A stretch of DNA of 35,479 nt from Variovorax sp. YR752 (GTDB taxonomy: Bacteria; Pseudomonadota; Gammaproteobacteria; Burkholderiales; Burkholderiaceae_C): NCBI GenBank assembly GCA_945860785.1, contig CAMATD010000022.1, positions 1 to 35,479 of the forward strand. The letters run 5' to 3'. Below, one piece after another: positions 16,858 through 26,107 of the stretch. Positions within the stretch are counted from its first letter, which is position 1. Every line of letters begins with the position of its first letter. The translations under genes were made by a program, and so were the position numbers. Below the pieces are notes generated by a model. It saw only the letters and a program-made list of their open reading frames with translations. It did no database searches and had not been told where the DNA came from.

Positions 16858-17804
16858 GGTTGGGCTCCTGCTTGTTGGGTTGGGGGAAGAAAAAATTCCA
16901 GCGCCTCAGCGAGCAGCTCGCGGGGGGCTTCTTCGGGAACGTAGTGGCCGCACGGCAAGGCGCGGCCCGACACATCGGCGGCACGTTCGCGCCACAGCGT
17001 CAGCACGTCGAAGGCGCGCCCTACCGCCCCGTGCTCGCCCCACAGCACGCGCAGCGGCTGCATGAGCCGCCGGCCAGCCGCAATGTCGGCGCGGTCGTGC
17101 ACGAGGTCGATGGTGGCGGAGGCGCGGTAGTCCTCGCAAATGGATGCGGCCGTGCCTGCGATGGCGGCACAGCGTTCGTACTCGGCCAGCACTGCGGGCG
17201 CGAAAGGCGCGAGGCCAGCATGCCGCCCGCCCATCACGCTGCGCACGTAGCGCACGGGGTCCGAAGCGATCAGCGCCTCGGGCAGCGGCGGCGGCTGGAT
17301 CAGGAAGAACCAGTGCCAGTAGGCCTTTGCGAATGCCTCGGAGGTGTTCTCGTACATCGCGAGCGTGGGTGCAATGTCGAGCAGCAGCATCCGCTCGACA
17401 GCCGCTGGATGGTCCGCCGCGAGCCGGTGCGCCACGCGCGCGCCGCGATCGTGGGCCAGCACGCCGAAGCGCGCGAAGCCGTGGTGCTGCATGGCAGCGA
17501 GTGCATCGAGCGCCATTTCCCGTTTGCCATAGACCACATGGTCGGCATCGGCCGCCGGCCGGCCCGAGTCGCCATAACCACGAAGGTCCACCGCGACCAC
17601 CGTGAACCGCTCGGCCAGCGCGGGTGCCACGCGATGCCAGATCGCATGCGTCTGCGGATGACCGTGCAGCAGCAGCAGCAAAGGCGCGCCGCGCCCCCCG
17701 ATGCGGCCATGGATGCGCACGCCGTTGCGCTCGATGTCGAAGGTGGGAAAGGTGAGGCAGGAGGCAGTCACGGCAACGATTGTGCGTTGCGCCCCGGCGA
17801 TCAT
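16854..17804 (-). CDS. Alpha/beta hydrolase, fluoroacetate (haloacetate) dehalogenase-like
   Basis: A 316-aa alpha/beta hydrolase. All the residues that define fluoroacetate dehalogenase appear in order: nucleophile Asp119 and carboxylate-binding Arg120 and Arg123 in HDRGARVAHR, Asp143 in LLDIAPT, and His164-Trp165 in AYWHWFF (the fluoride-binding pair). Tyr226 in DYRASATID and catalytic His287 in CGHYVP complete the set. These enzymes hydrolyse C-F or C-Cl bonds in haloacetates. The substrate here is not proven: epoxide hydrolases share much of the fold. ATG 17804 is preferred over ATG 17852, which would overlap the LysR gene; GTG 17771 is another choice. The gene is translationally coupled to the tartrate-dehydrogenase-like gene and divergent from a LysR regulator. 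Confidence 0.85.
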   Translation of the reverse strand: MIAGAQRTIVAVTASCLTFPTFDIERNGVRIHGRIGGRGAPLLLLLHGHPQTHAIWHRVAPALAERFTVVAVDLRGYGDSGRPAADADHVVYGKREMALDALAAMQHHGFARFGVLAHDRGARVAHRLAADHPAAVERMLLLDIAPTLAMYENTSEAFAKAYWHWFFLIQPPPLPEALIASDPVRYVRSVMGGRHAGLAPFAPAVLAEYERCAAIAGTAASICEDYRASATIDLVHDRADIAAGRRLMQPLRVLWGEHGAVGRAFDVLTLWRERAADVSGRALPCGHYVPEEAPRELLAEALEFFLPPTQQAGAQP

Positions 17805-17819
17805 CAAGCAACAATCAGC

Positions 17820-17840
17820 CAATTCATACTTTCCGAATTG
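17820..17840. promoter_or_regulatory. LysR operator candidate
   Basis: CAATTC and GAATTG form a perfect 6-bp inverted repeat with 9 bp between, in the divergent gap between the LysR gene (starts 17843) and the hydrolase gene. Its size fits a LysR site with the T-N11-A form. It almost touches the LysR start, which suggests autoregulation as well as control of the hydrolase operon. Confidence 0.6.
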
Positions 17841-17842
17841 AC

Positions 17843-18802
17843 ATGAATCCATCCTCGCTGGAACGCAGCGATCTCGAACTGGTGCTGGCGATTCGCGACC
17901 AGGGCAGCCTGGCGGGCACGGCTGCCACGCTCGATGTCGTGCCCTCCGTCATCACCAAGCGGCTCGGCGCGCTTGAGACTCGCCTCGGGCAGCGCCTGTT
18001 CGATCGCACCACGCGGCGGCTCAGTGTCACCGCCGAAGGCGAAGCGGTCTGCCTGCACGCGCGCACGCTGCTCGAAGGCTTTGCCGCGCTCGAGAGCGAA
18101 CTCGGCGAACGGCAGAACGAGCTGGTCGGCACGATCCGCCTCGCCGCCACCTTCGGCTTCGGAAGGCGCTGGCTCGGGCCGACGCTGGCCGCCTTCCAGG
18201 CACGGCACCCTGCCCTGCAGATCGAACTGCTGCTGACCGAGCAACTGCCCGACTTGGGCGCCGAAGGCTATGACGGCGCGCTCTGGCTGTGGGCCGTGCA
18301 GCAGCACCGCGCGGCCGACTGGGTCACGCGCCGCATCGCACGCAACCAGCGCGTGCTGGCCGCATCGCCCTCGTACATCGCGCAGCACGGCATGCCAGCC
18401 ACCGTCGATGCGCTGACCTCGCACGCCTGCCTGGTCGCACGCGAGAACGGCGACGTCAACCAGCGCCAGTTCGCGCTCTGGACGCTGCGCCACGCGCGCG
18501 ACGGCAGCACGGCGCGCGTGCGCGTGCAAGGGCCGCTCGCCAGCAATTCGGGGGAGATGGTGCGCGACTGGTGCCTGGCGGGCCACGGCATCATGCTGCG
18601 CAGCCTGTGGGACATTGCGCCGCAACTCGCCACCGGTGAGCTGGTGCGCGTGCTGCCGCAGTACGCGATGCCCGATGCCGACATCCACTGGATCGCGCCC
18701 TGGCGCCCGAAGACGCCGCGTCGCGTGCGCCTGTTGCTCGACCATCTGGCGGAGCAGTTTCGCGGAGAGCCGTGGAAGCCGGGCAAGCCCGGTTCGCGCT
18801 GA
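17843..18802 (+). CDS. LysR-family transcriptional regulator
   Basis: A 319-aa regulator. The winged helix-turn-helix is at about 7-66 (LELVLAIRDQGSLAGTAATL; ITKRLGALETRLGQRLFDRT; LSVTAEGE). The ligand-binding domain follows (about 92-300), starting GTIRLAATFGFGRRWLGP, as in the LysR/CrgA-like group. It lacks transmembrane segments. It is divergent from the dehalogenase/tartrate-dehydrogenase pair, the standard arrangement for a regulator controlling its neighbours. The inducer is unknown; a substrate or product of the pair is the natural guess. ATG 17843 is chosen since the HTH begins 10 residues later. Confidence 0.92.
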   Translation: MNPSSLERSDLELVLAIRDQGSLAGTAATLDVVPSVITKRLGALETRLGQRLFDRTTRRLSVTAEGEAVCLHARTLLEGFAALESELGERQNELVGTIRLAATFGFGRRWLGPTLAAFQARHPALQIELLLTEQLPDLGAEGYDGALWLWAVQQHRAADWVTRRIARNQRVLAASPSYIAQHGMPATVDALTSHACLVARENGDVNQRQFALWTLRHARDGSTARVRVQGPLASNSGEMVRDWCLAGHGIMLRSLWDIAPQLATGELVRVLPQYAMPDADIHWIAPWRPKTPRRVRLLLDHLAEQFRGEPWKPGKPGSR

Positions 18803-18818
18803 AAGGAAAAGTGCCGGC

Positions 18819-19716
18819 TCAGCGCTCGCCGCGCACCACCAGGCTCACGCCGGCGGCCGTGAGCGCGATGCCCAGCAGCGTCGTCAGCGTGATCGGCTCG
18901 GCGAACAGCAGCCAGGCCATGACGGCCGTGCACGGCGGCACCAGGTAGAGCAGGCTCGTGACCGCGGTGACCGTGCCGCGCTGGATCAGCATGTAGAGCA
19001 GCGAGCTGCCGCCGAGCGACAGCGCCAGCACCGACCAGGCCATGGCACCGGTCGAATGCGCATTCCATTCGATGCCCTGCGACTCCATCGCGGCGAAGGG
19101 CAAGGTGACGAGCAGCGCCGCCGCCATCTGCACGGCACTCGCGCTGCGCACGTCGCAAGGCGCAACGAAGCGCTTCTGATACAGCGTGCCCGCCGTGATC
19201 GAAAGCAGCGCCATGACCGCGAGCCCCATCGTCAACGCACTGACCTCGGTGCCCTGCCCGAACTTGCGCGACACCACGAGCACCAGGCCTGCAAAGCCAA
19301 GAGCCAGCCCGGTCCACTGCCGCTGCGAGATGCGCCCGCCATTGAACGAAAGCCAGACGGCCGTGAGCACCGGCTGGATGCCGACGAGCAGCGCCACCAG
19401 CCCGGCCCCCATGCCGGCATGCACCGCCGCCCAGACCCCGCCGAGGTAACCCGCCTGCATCAGGACGCCGGTGACCGCCAGGTGCCCCCCATTGGGCGCG
19501 CTCTTTCGGCTAGGCGACCCGCGCCAGCGCGACCCAGATGCCGAAGCAAACGAGGGAAAGCGCATAGCGCACAGCCAGGAATTTGAGAGGCGGCGCATAG
19601 GGCATGCCATAGCGCGCCACGATGAAGCCCGTGCTCCAGATCAGCACGAAGACCGCCGGCATCGCGCGCAGCCAGCCCGAGCCGCCCGGGCCGCGTGCGG
19701 CGGCCGCCGACGTCAT
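18819..19716 (-). pseudogene. DMT/EamA family permease, frame broken by one base
   Basis: An EamA-type drug/metabolite exporter with about ten membrane segments in two repeats. The N-terminal part (19716 to about 19510) holds the first repeat start, MPAVFVLIWSTGFIVARYGMPY. It runs into a stop (TAG at 19512-19510). The rest reads in the next frame (HLAVTGVLMQAGYLGG; VALLVGIQPVLTAVW; LNG-like second repeat ending LTTLLGIALTAAGVSLVV). Removing one base at about 19511-19513 gives a 298-aa protein of normal size. Its ATG overlaps the pgsA stop by 4 bp. It converges on the LysR gene. A sequencing error is likely. Confidence 0.85.
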
Positions 19717-20279
19717 TTGGTGCGTGCCCGGATCTCGGGAATGGCCTTTTGCAGGTAATAGACCATCGACCAGACGGTGAGCACGGCCGAGATCCAGATC
19801 AGCCACTGGCCCCAGAGGCCCATGTCGATGACCTTGAACAGCCGCCCGTCATAGAGCAGGAAGGGAATCGCGATCATCTGCACGGTCGTCTTGACCTTGC
19901 CGATCATGTGGACCGCCACGCTCTTGCCGGCGCCGATCCGCGCCATCCATTCGCGCAGGGCCGAGATGGCGATCTCGCGGCCGATGATGATGAGCGCCAC
20001 GAACACGTCGACGCGCTGCAGGTGCACCAGCACCAGCAGCGCGGCGCACACGAGGAACTTGTCGGCCACCGGATCGAGAAATGCGCCGAAGGCCGAGGTC
20101 TGGTTGAGCTTGCGCGCCAGGTAGCCGTCGAGCCAGTCGGTGGCCGCGAAGACGATGAACATGACCGTGGCGATCAGGTTGCGCATCGGCTCGGCCATCG
20201 GGAGGTAGAACACGCCGACGATCAAAGGGATCACGAGGATGCGCGTCCAAGTCATGATGGTCGGTAGGGTCCAGAACAT
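19713..20279 (-). CDS. pgsA: CDP-diacylglycerol--glycerol-3-phosphate 3-phosphatidyltransferase PgsA
   Basis: PgsA makes phosphatidylglycerol phosphate, the first committed step to phosphatidylglycerol and cardiolipin, in the inner membrane. The 188-aa protein has about five membrane segments. It carries the CDP-alcohol phosphotransferase motif: DWLDGYLARKLNQTSAFG continuing to AFLDPVADK (spaced D..DG..AR........G...D...D). The N-terminus MFWTLPTIMTWTRILVIP is typical. It lies 59 bp downstream of uvrC on the same strand, the usual uvrC-pgsA order in Proteobacteria, and its stop overlaps the permease start. Confidence 0.96.
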   Translation of the reverse strand: MFWTLPTIMTWTRILVIPLIVGVFYLPMAEPMRNLIATVMFIVFAATDWLDGYLARKLNQTSAFGAFLDPVADKFLVCAALLVLVHLQRVDVFVALIIIGREIAISALREWMARIGAGKSVAVHMIGKVKTTVQMIAIPFLLYDGRLFKVIDMGLWGQWLIWISAVLTVWSMVYYLQKAIPEIRARTK

Positions 20280-20338
20280 CGCTTGATTGTGTCATGGCGG
20301 GATGACCCCGCAGGCGGGCCTATTTCTCGGTGTTTGCC

Positions 20339-22315
20339 TCAGTGCAAGGCCTTGTAGATTTCCTCGGCCAGATCGGTGGCAATGCCCTCGACCGAGGCGA
20401 TGTCTTCCACGCTCGCCGCCGCCACGCCGCGGATGCCGCCAAAGCGCTGCAGCAGGCGCGCCCGGCGCTTCGGCCCGATGCCCGGAATGTCTTCCAGCTG
20501 GCTGCCGCCCACCCGCACCTTCGCGCGCTTGGCCCGCATGCCCGTGATGGCGAAGCGGTGCGCCTCGTCGCGGATCTGGGCCACCAGCATCAGTGCGGCA
20601 GAGTCCTTGCCCAGGTAGACCTTCTCGCGGCCATCGGCGAACACCAGCTCTTCGAGCCCGACCTTGCGGCCCTCGCCCTTCTCGACACCGACGATCAGCG
20701 ACAGCGGCAGGCCCAGTTCGCTGAACACCTCGCGCGCCATCGACACCTGCCCCTTGCCGCCGTCGACCAGCACCAGTTCGGGCATGCGCGCGGTCCGGGT
20801 CTTGGGCGATGCGTCGCTGCCGTCGATGCCTTCGCTCTCGGCGTCGCCCGGCGGCAGCGCATCGGTCTCGGCCGCTATCGCCTCGGCCAGCTTGCCGTAG
20901 CGGCGGTGCAGCACCTGGCGCATGGCGGCGTAGTCGTCGCCGGGCGTGATGCCTTCGATGTTGTAGCGGCGGTATTCGCGGTTCTGCATCGTGTGGTGCT
21001 CGAACACGACGCACGAGGCCTGCGTGGCCTCGCCCGCGGTGTGCGAGATGTCGAAGCATTCGACGCGGAAATTGTCGAGATCGTCGGAGGCGAGTTCGAG
21101 CGCATCGGTCAACGCGCGTGTGCGCGCCTGCTGCGAGCCCTCTTCGGCCAGCAGCCGGGCCAGCTGCAGGCCGGCGTTCGTCTGGGCCATTTCGAGCCAG
21201 CGCCGGCGCTGCTCGTGCGGCTGGAACACGGCCGTCACGCGCGCGCCGGCCTGCTCGGAAATCGCCTCGATCAGTTCGCGGCTCACGAGCTCGCTCAGCA
21301 CCAGCGTGGCCGGCACCGGCACGTCGATGTAGTGCTGGGCGATGAAGGCCTCGAGCACCTGCACCTCGATCGGATCGGCCGCGACCGGTGCCACGTCCTC
21401 TTCCACGTCTTCATCCATCTCGCCGTGGTGGATCTGCGCTGCGTCTTCCACATGCACGGGAAAATAAGGCCGGTCGCCCAGGTGGCGTCCACCACGCACC
21501 ATCGCGAGGTTGACGCAGGCCTTGCCGCCCTGCACCTTGACCGCCAGGATGTCCACGTCCTTGTCCGAAGCGATCTCGATCGACTGCTGGTGCAGCATGC
21601 GCGAGATCGCCGACATCTGGTTGCGCAGCTCGGCCGCCTGTTCGAACTCGAGCTTCTCGGCATGCGTCGTCATGCGCTGCTCGAGCTTGGAGAGCACGAG
21701 CTGGGTGTCGCCCATCAGGAAGGCTTCGGCGCTGGCCACGTCCTGCGCATACGCCTCGGGCGCGATGTAGCCCACGCAGGGTCCGCTGCAGCGCTTGATC
21801 TGATAGAGCAGGCAGGGCCGCGTGCGGTTGGCATACACGGTGTCCTCGCAGGTGCGCAGCTTGAACACCTTCTGCAGCAGCTGGATCGATTCCTTCACCG
21901 CCCAGGCGCTGGGGTACGGACCGAAGTAGCGGTGCTTCTTGTCGACCGCGCCGCGGTAGTAGGCCAGCCGCGGGAAGGCGTGCGACGCGATCTTCAGGTA
22001 GGGGTAGCTCTTGTCGTCGCGAAACAGGATGTTGTAGCGCGGCTTGAGCGTCTTGATCAGGTTGTTCTCGAGCAGCAGCGCCTCGGCCTCGGAGCGCACC
22101 ACGGTGGTCTCCATGCGCACGATCTTCGAGATCATGTGGCTGATGCGGGTGCCGCCGTGGCTCTTCTGGAAATAGTTGGCGACCCGCTTCTTGAGGTTGC
22201 GCGCCTTGCCCACATAGAGCACCGCGCCGGCCGCGTCGAAATAGCGGTAGACGCCCGGCAGCTGCGGCAGGGCCGCGACTTCGCTGAGCAGTTGATCTGA
22301 ATGCACGTCTGACAT
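20339..22315 (-). CDS. uvrC: UvrABC system protein C
   Basis: UvrC makes the two incisions of nucleotide excision repair. From ATG 22315 the protein is 658 aa. The GIY-YIG nuclease is at about 16-95 ([20 protein letters not shown]). A UVR motif follows ([16 protein letters not shown]). The C-terminal RNase H-like nuclease domain contains [10 protein letters not shown] and [13 protein letters not shown] helix-hairpin-helix pair ([21 protein letters not shown]) closes the protein. Two inserts lengthen it against E. coli: an acidic one ([15 protein letters not shown]) and a low-complexity one ([17 protein letters not shown]). The frame stays open far upstream by chance through the opposite ggt gene; ATG 22315 matches the family start. 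Confidence 0.96.
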   Translation of the reverse strand: MSDVHSDQLLSEVAALPQLPGVYRYFDAAGAVLYVGKARNLKKRVANYFQKSHGGTRISHMISKIVRMETTVVRSEAEALLLENNLIKTLKPRYNILFRDDKSYPYLKIASHAFPRLAYYRGAVDKKHRYFGPYPSAWAVKESIQLLQKVFKLRTCEDTVYANRTRPCLLYQIKRCSGPCVGYIAPEAYAQDVASAEAFLMGDTQLVLSKLEQRMTTHAEKLEFEQAAELRNQMSAISRMLHQQSIEIASDKDVDILAVKVQGGKACVNLAMVRGGRHLGDRPYFPVHVEDAAQIHHGEMDEDVEEDVAPVAADPIEVQVLEAFIAQHYIDVPVPATLVLSELVSRELIEAISEQAGARVTAVFQPHEQRRRWLEMAQTNAGLQLARLLAEEGSQQARTRALTDALELASDDLDNFRVECFDISHTAGEATQASCVVFEHHTMQNREYRRYNIEGITPGDDYAAMRQVLHRRYGKLAEAIAAETDALPPGDAESEGIDGSDASPKTRTARMPELVLVDGGKGQVSMAREVFSELGLPLSLIVGVEKGEGRKVGLEELVFADGREKVYLGKDSAALMLVAQIRDEAHRFAITGMRAKRAKVRVGGSQLEDIPGIGPKRRARLLQRFGGIRGVAAASVEDIASVEGIATDLAEEIYKALH

Positions 22316-22406
22316 GGCGGCTATTGTGGCGCGCACCGAAAACCCCGGTCGCGCGCCCATCGCAAACCCGGACGCCGCTGGAACGGAACGTGCAGAAGAA
22401 TGCAGA

Positions 22407-22425
22407 CGGGCGCGAGGAGCGCCCG
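22407..22425 (+). other. Hairpin in the ggt leader
   Basis: CGGGCGC, GAGGA loop, GCGCCCG: a perfect 7-bp stem 37 bp before the ggt ATG, followed by TGCCTTTCC. It could act as a weak attenuator or mRNA stabiliser. No regulator is implied. Confidence 0.4.
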
Positions 22426-22462
22426 TGCCTTTCCATACAAATAACCTATTCGGGAAACCTGC

Positions 22463-24520
22463 ATGACAACCCAACGCGCCTGGTGGGCACTGACGCCCAT
22501 CGCCCTCTCGCTGAGTCTCTCGGGATGCGGCGGCTCCAGCAACAATTCGCAGGACGCCGCGAACGCCTTGGCCACCATTGCCGCGATCAACGCGATCAAC
22601 GCGATCAACGCGGCCAACCAGCCCCCGGCTGCGCCACCGGCCGCACCCGACAACGGCTGCCTCACGACGACTGGCAATGCGCCGGTGATCGTGGGCTCCG
22701 GCGACCCGGGCGATCCGGCGGCGCCCGAAGCGGCTTCGGGCTATGCGCCCGGCCACAAGCTGGTCTACGCCAAGACCTACATGGTGGTCGCGAACCACCC
22801 GCTGGCCACGCGCGCGGGCTGCGACGTCCTCAAGGCCGGCGGCAGCGCGGTCGATGCGGCGGTGGCGGTGCAGGCCGTGCTCGGCCTGGTCGAGCCGCAA
22901 TCGAGCGGCCTGGGCGGCGGCGCGTTCATGCTCTATTACGACGCGGCGAAGAAAAAAGTGCAGGCCTACGACGGCCGCGAGACCGCACCCGCCGCGGCCA
23001 CCGCCAACTATCTGCGCTACATCGACGACACCAACGACCAGACCGCGCCCAAGCTTGGCGGCCCGCGCGCGAGCGGCCGCTCCATCGGCACGCCCGGCGC
23101 CGTGCGCATGCTCGACATCGCCTACCAGGACCACGGAAAGCTGCCGTGGAAAGACCTCTTCGGCTACGGCATCACGCTGGCGTCCGACGGCTTCCTGATC
23201 GGCGGGCGCATGGCGGCGGCCATTTCGGGCTCTGCAACCAATCTGAAGCGCGACGCCGAAGCCACGGCCTATTTCTTCAACGCCGACGGCACGCCGAAGG
23301 CGATGGGCACCAAGCTGCAGAACCCGGCCTACGCCAAGACGCTCGCCACCATCGCCACGCAAGGCGCCAACGCCTTCTACACCGGCGACATCGCCAAGGG
23401 CATCGTCGACAAGATCGCCGTCACTGCCGCGGCCAACGACGGCTCGGCCATCACCCCCGGCAAGACCACGCTGGCCGACTTGGCCAGCTACACCGCCAAG
23501 CGCCGCGACCCGGTGTGCGGCACCTACCGCAACTACTACGTCTGCAGCATGTCGCCGCCGTCCTCGGGCGGCATCGCGGTGGTGGCGAGCCTGGGCATCC
23601 TCGAGACCTTCAACCTCGGTCTCTACAAGCCGACCGCGATCGACATCGAAGGCGGCCAGCCCACGGTGATGGGCGTGCACCTGGTGAGCGAGGCCGAGCG
23701 GCTGGCGTATGCCGATCGCGACAAGTACGTGGCCGACACCGACTTCGTTCCGCTGCCCGGCGGCAGCCCCGACTCGCTGACCAACAAGCCCTACCTGCAG
23801 GGCCGCGCCAGCCTCATCAGCCTGAGCCACAGCATGGGCACGGCCCAGCCTGGCAACCTGGGCGATGTGCCGCTGGGCATCGACAAGACCGAAGAGCACG
23901 GCACCACGCACTTCACCATCGTCGACAAGCAGGGCAACGTGGTCGTGATGACCACCACGGTGGAAAGCACGCTGGGTTCGTTCCACATGACGCAGGGTTT
24001 CATGCTGAACAACCAGCTGACCGACTTCGCGGCCAGCCCGGTCGACGCCAACAACGTGCCGGTGGCCAACCGCGTCGCGCCCGGCAAGCGCCCGCGCAGC
24101 ACGATGGCGCCGACGCTGGTGTTCAGGAAGACCGCCGACGGCAGCATGGGCGAGTTCTTCATGGGCACCGGATCGCCGGGCGGCGGCACCATCATCCAGT
24201 ACGTCGTGAAGACCGTGGTCGGTGCGCTGGATTGGGGCCTGGATGCCCAGCAAGCCACGTCGCTGGTCGATTTCGGGGCCACCAACAGCCCGACGACCAA
24301 CGTGGGCGGCGAGCACCCGAACGTGGACACCACCAACTCGGGCAACAACGACGCGCTGGTGACAGGCCTGCGCGCGCTGGGTCACACGGTGTCGACCAGC
24401 GCCCAGTCGAGCGGCGTGAGCACCATCATCCGCGCGACCGTCGGCGGCAAGCCGGTGCTCACCGGCGGTGCGGACCCGCGGCGCGAAGGCATCGTGCTGG
24501 GCGATACCTACACGCCCTGA
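22463..24520 (+). CDS. ggt: Gamma-glutamyltransferase, predicted lipoprotein
   Basis: This enzyme cleaves gamma-glutamyl bonds, for example in glutathione, and transfers or hydrolyses the glutamyl group. The 685-aa precursor begins with a lipoprotein signal ([10 protein letters not shown], Cys22), so it is probably membrane-anchored in the periplasm. A repeat-rich linker follows ([12 protein letters not shown], then a Pro/Ala stretch). The enzyme domain starts near residue 95 ([24 protein letters not shown]). The autocatalytic cleavage site is [12 protein letters not shown], with Thr481 as the expected nucleophile. [17 protein letters not shown] and GSPGGGTII also match. It is longer than E. 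coli GGT (580 aa) because of the linker. It converges on the M20 peptidase. Confidence 0.94.
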   Translation: MTTQRAWWALTPIALSLSLSGCGGSSNNSQDAANALATIAAINAINAINAANQPPAAPPAAPDNGCLTTTGNAPVIVGSGDPGDPAAPEAASGYAPGHKLVYAKTYMVVANHPLATRAGCDVLKAGGSAVDAAVAVQAVLGLVEPQSSGLGGGAFMLYYDAAKKKVQAYDGRETAPAAATANYLRYIDDTNDQTAPKLGGPRASGRSIGTPGAVRMLDIAYQDHGKLPWKDLFGYGITLASDGFLIGGRMAAAISGSATNLKRDAEATAYFFNADGTPKAMGTKLQNPAYAKTLATIATQGANAFYTGDIAKGIVDKIAVTAAANDGSAITPGKTTLADLASYTAKRRDPVCGTYRNYYVCSMSPPSSGGIAVVASLGILETFNLGLYKPTAIDIEGGQPTVMGVHLVSEAERLAYADRDKYVADTDFVPLPGGSPDSLTNKPYLQGRASLISLSHSMGTAQPGNLGDVPLGIDKTEEHGTTHFTIVDKQGNVVVMTTTVESTLGSFHMTQGFMLNNQLTDFAASPVDANNVPVANRVAPGKRPRSTMAPTLVFRKTADGSMGEFFMGTGSPGGGTIIQYVVKTVVGALDWGLDAQQATSLVDFGATNSPTTNVGGEHPNVDTTNSGNNDALVTGLRALGHTVSTSAQSSGVSTIIRATVGGKPVLTGGADPRREGIVLGDTYTP
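22583..22618 (+). repeat. Four 9-bp tandem repeats in ggt
   Basis: GCGATCAAC occurs three times in tandem and a fourth copy reads GCGGCCAAC. They encode the [12 protein letters not shown] linker between the lipid anchor and the enzyme. Copy number changes would alter linker length without breaking the frame. Confidence 0.85.
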
Positions 24521-24530
24521 GCGGTACGCA

Positions 24531-24551
24531 GGGCAGGCGCGGCGCCTGCCC
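24531..24551. other. GC hairpin between convergent ggt and M20 genes
   Basis: GGGCAGG (24531-24537) and CCTGCCC (24545-24551), with inner GCGC/GCGC pairing, form a strong stem in the 40-bp gap. No T-run is present. It may act as a factor-assisted transcription barrier for both convergent genes. Confidence 0.5.
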
Positions 24552-24560
24552 TCTGCCCGA

Positions 24561-26018
24561 TTACTTCGCGACTTCCGACACCAGCCGGTACAGGAACTCG
24601 CGCCCGTCGTAGAGGCGCTGGATCTCGATGCGCTCGTCCAGCCCGTGCGCACGCGCGTCGGCCGGCTCGAGGAACATGCCCGTCACGCCATACATCGGAA
24701 TGCCGGCGTTGCGGAGGAACCGGCTGTCGGTGGCACCGGTGCTCAGCGCGGGCACCACGGGCACGCCGGGCCACATCTGCTGCGTGAGCGACTCCACCGT
24801 CTTCACGAGGTCGCCGTTCAAGGGCGACGCCGGACTGCGCAGCGGCTTGCCCACGTTGCGCACCACGATCTTGTCGTTGCCGACCGCCTGGGTCAGCAGG
24901 CGCTCGATTTCCTCGGGGTCATCGTGCGGCAGGATGCGGCAGTTGACCGTGGCCTTGGCCGATTGCGGCAGCGCGTTCTCGGCATGGCCGGCCTGCACCA
25001 TCGTCGCCACGCAGGTGGTGCGCAGCTGCGCGTTGTAGGCCGGATTGGCGATCATGCGTTCGATCACCGCGGCATCGGGGTTGCCGCCGCCGATGGCGCG
25101 CATGTCGTCGGCCAGCTGGCCCGTGGCGAACGGCGCGCTGCGCGCGAAGTAGGTCTTGGTGACGTCCGCGAGCTTGATCGGGAAGGCGTAGTTGCCCAGG
25201 CGCTCCAGCCCCGCCGACAACGCGTAGATCGGGTTGTTCTTCGTCGGGACCGAGCTGTGGCCACCCACGTCGCGCGCTTCGAGCATGTAGGTGGTGTACA
25301 TCTTCTCGGCCACCTGCATGCGGTGCAGGTTGGGCTTGCCACCACGCAGCTCGCCGCCGCCGCCTTCGTTGATGCCGAACTCGGCCTGCAGCAGCTCGGG
25401 CTTGTTGCTGATGAGCCAGAAGGCGCCGTTGCTGAGCGCGTCGCCGCGCTCCTCGTCGGCGGTCAGCGCCAGGATGATGTCGCGGCTGGGCTTGAAGCCT
25501 TCCTGCTTGAGCTGCCCGAGCACCGACACCAGCGCCGAGGCCATGGCCTTGTCGTCGATGGCGCCGCGCGCCGTGAAGTAGCCACCGGTTTCCTGCAGCT
25601 TGAACGGATCGGTCTTCCAGTCTTCGCGCCGGGCCTCGACCACGTCGATGTGCGCCAGCAGCAGCAGCGGCTTCTTGCTGCCGTTGCCCTTGAAGCGCAG
25701 CACGAGGTTGCCCTTCTTCGGGAAGGGTTCGAAGATCTGGATGTCGCCGGGGGCGAAGCCCGATTCGATCAGGCGCTTTTCCATGGCGCGCGCCGCCAGC
25801 GTGTTGTCGCCCACCGAGTGGGAGGTGTTGATCTCGATCAGCTCTTTGTAGATGTCGTGAAAGCGCTGCTGCTGCGGCGTGAGCGACGTCGGCGCGGTGG
25901 TCGTCTGCGCCGAAACACCGGTCATGCCGATGATGCCGCACAAGGCCAGCGACAGGGCGAGCACGGTTCTCGCGGAACGAAGGGAAAACTGCGAACGGCG
26001 ACGGGTCTGCATCCTCAT
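24561..26018 (-). CDS. M20 family metallopeptidase, secreted
   Basis: A 485-aa zinc peptidase of the M20/M25/M40 group (carboxypeptidase- or aminoacylase-like). A cleavable Sec signal is at 1-38 ([21 protein letters not shown]). The catalytic residues can be placed: His123 and Asp125 in AHIDVV, bridging Asp155 in GAIDDKAMA, and Glu189/Glu190 in TADEERG. The last metal ligand region is [11 protein letters not shown], with the histidine in [13 protein letters not shown] dimerisation domain is inserted between. It acts in the periplasm on an unknown peptide or acyl-amino acid. The ATG at 26018 has GGAGAG upstream. It converges on ggt. Confidence 0.9.
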   Translation of the reverse strand: MRMQTRRRSQFSLRSARTVLALSLALCGIIGMTGVSAQTTTAPTSLTPQQQRFHDIYKELIEINTSHSVGDNTLAARAMEKRLIESGFAPGDIQIFEPFPKKGNLVLRFKGNGSKKPLLLLAHIDVVEARREDWKTDPFKLQETGGYFTARGAIDDKAMASALVSVLGQLKQEGFKPSRDIILALTADEERGDALSNGAFWLISNKPELLQAEFGINEGGGGELRGGKPNLHRMQVAEKMYTTYMLEARDVGGHSSVPTKNNPIYALSAGLERLGNYAFPIKLADVTKTYFARSAPFATGQLADDMRAIGGGNPDAAVIERMIANPAYNAQLRTTCVATMVQAGHAENALPQSAKATVNCRILPHDDPEEIERLLTQAVGNDKIVVRNVGKPLRSPASPLNGDLVKTVESLTQQMWPGVPVVPALSTGATDSRFLRNAGIPMYGVTGMFLEPADARAHGLDERIEIQRLYDGREFLYRLVSEVAK

Positions 26019-26107
26019 GGTCTTTCTCTCTCCGGTGGTGGTTGTGGGGTCCAGCATAGCAAGCGGCTTCGGTCTGCGCCGCGCCAAAGACGGGCACACT
26101 CGCGGCC

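Noticed and set aside
22316..24652. Very long minus-strand open frame continuing upstream of uvrC, opposite ggt
   Set aside because: It is an antisense open frame caused by high GC content and codon bias; UvrC begins with a normal N-terminus at 22315 and the ggt gene on the other strand is clear.
22400..26018. A glutathione-degradation operon formed by ggt and the M20 peptidase
   Set aside because: The genes converge and cannot form one operon; a shared substrate is only a guess.
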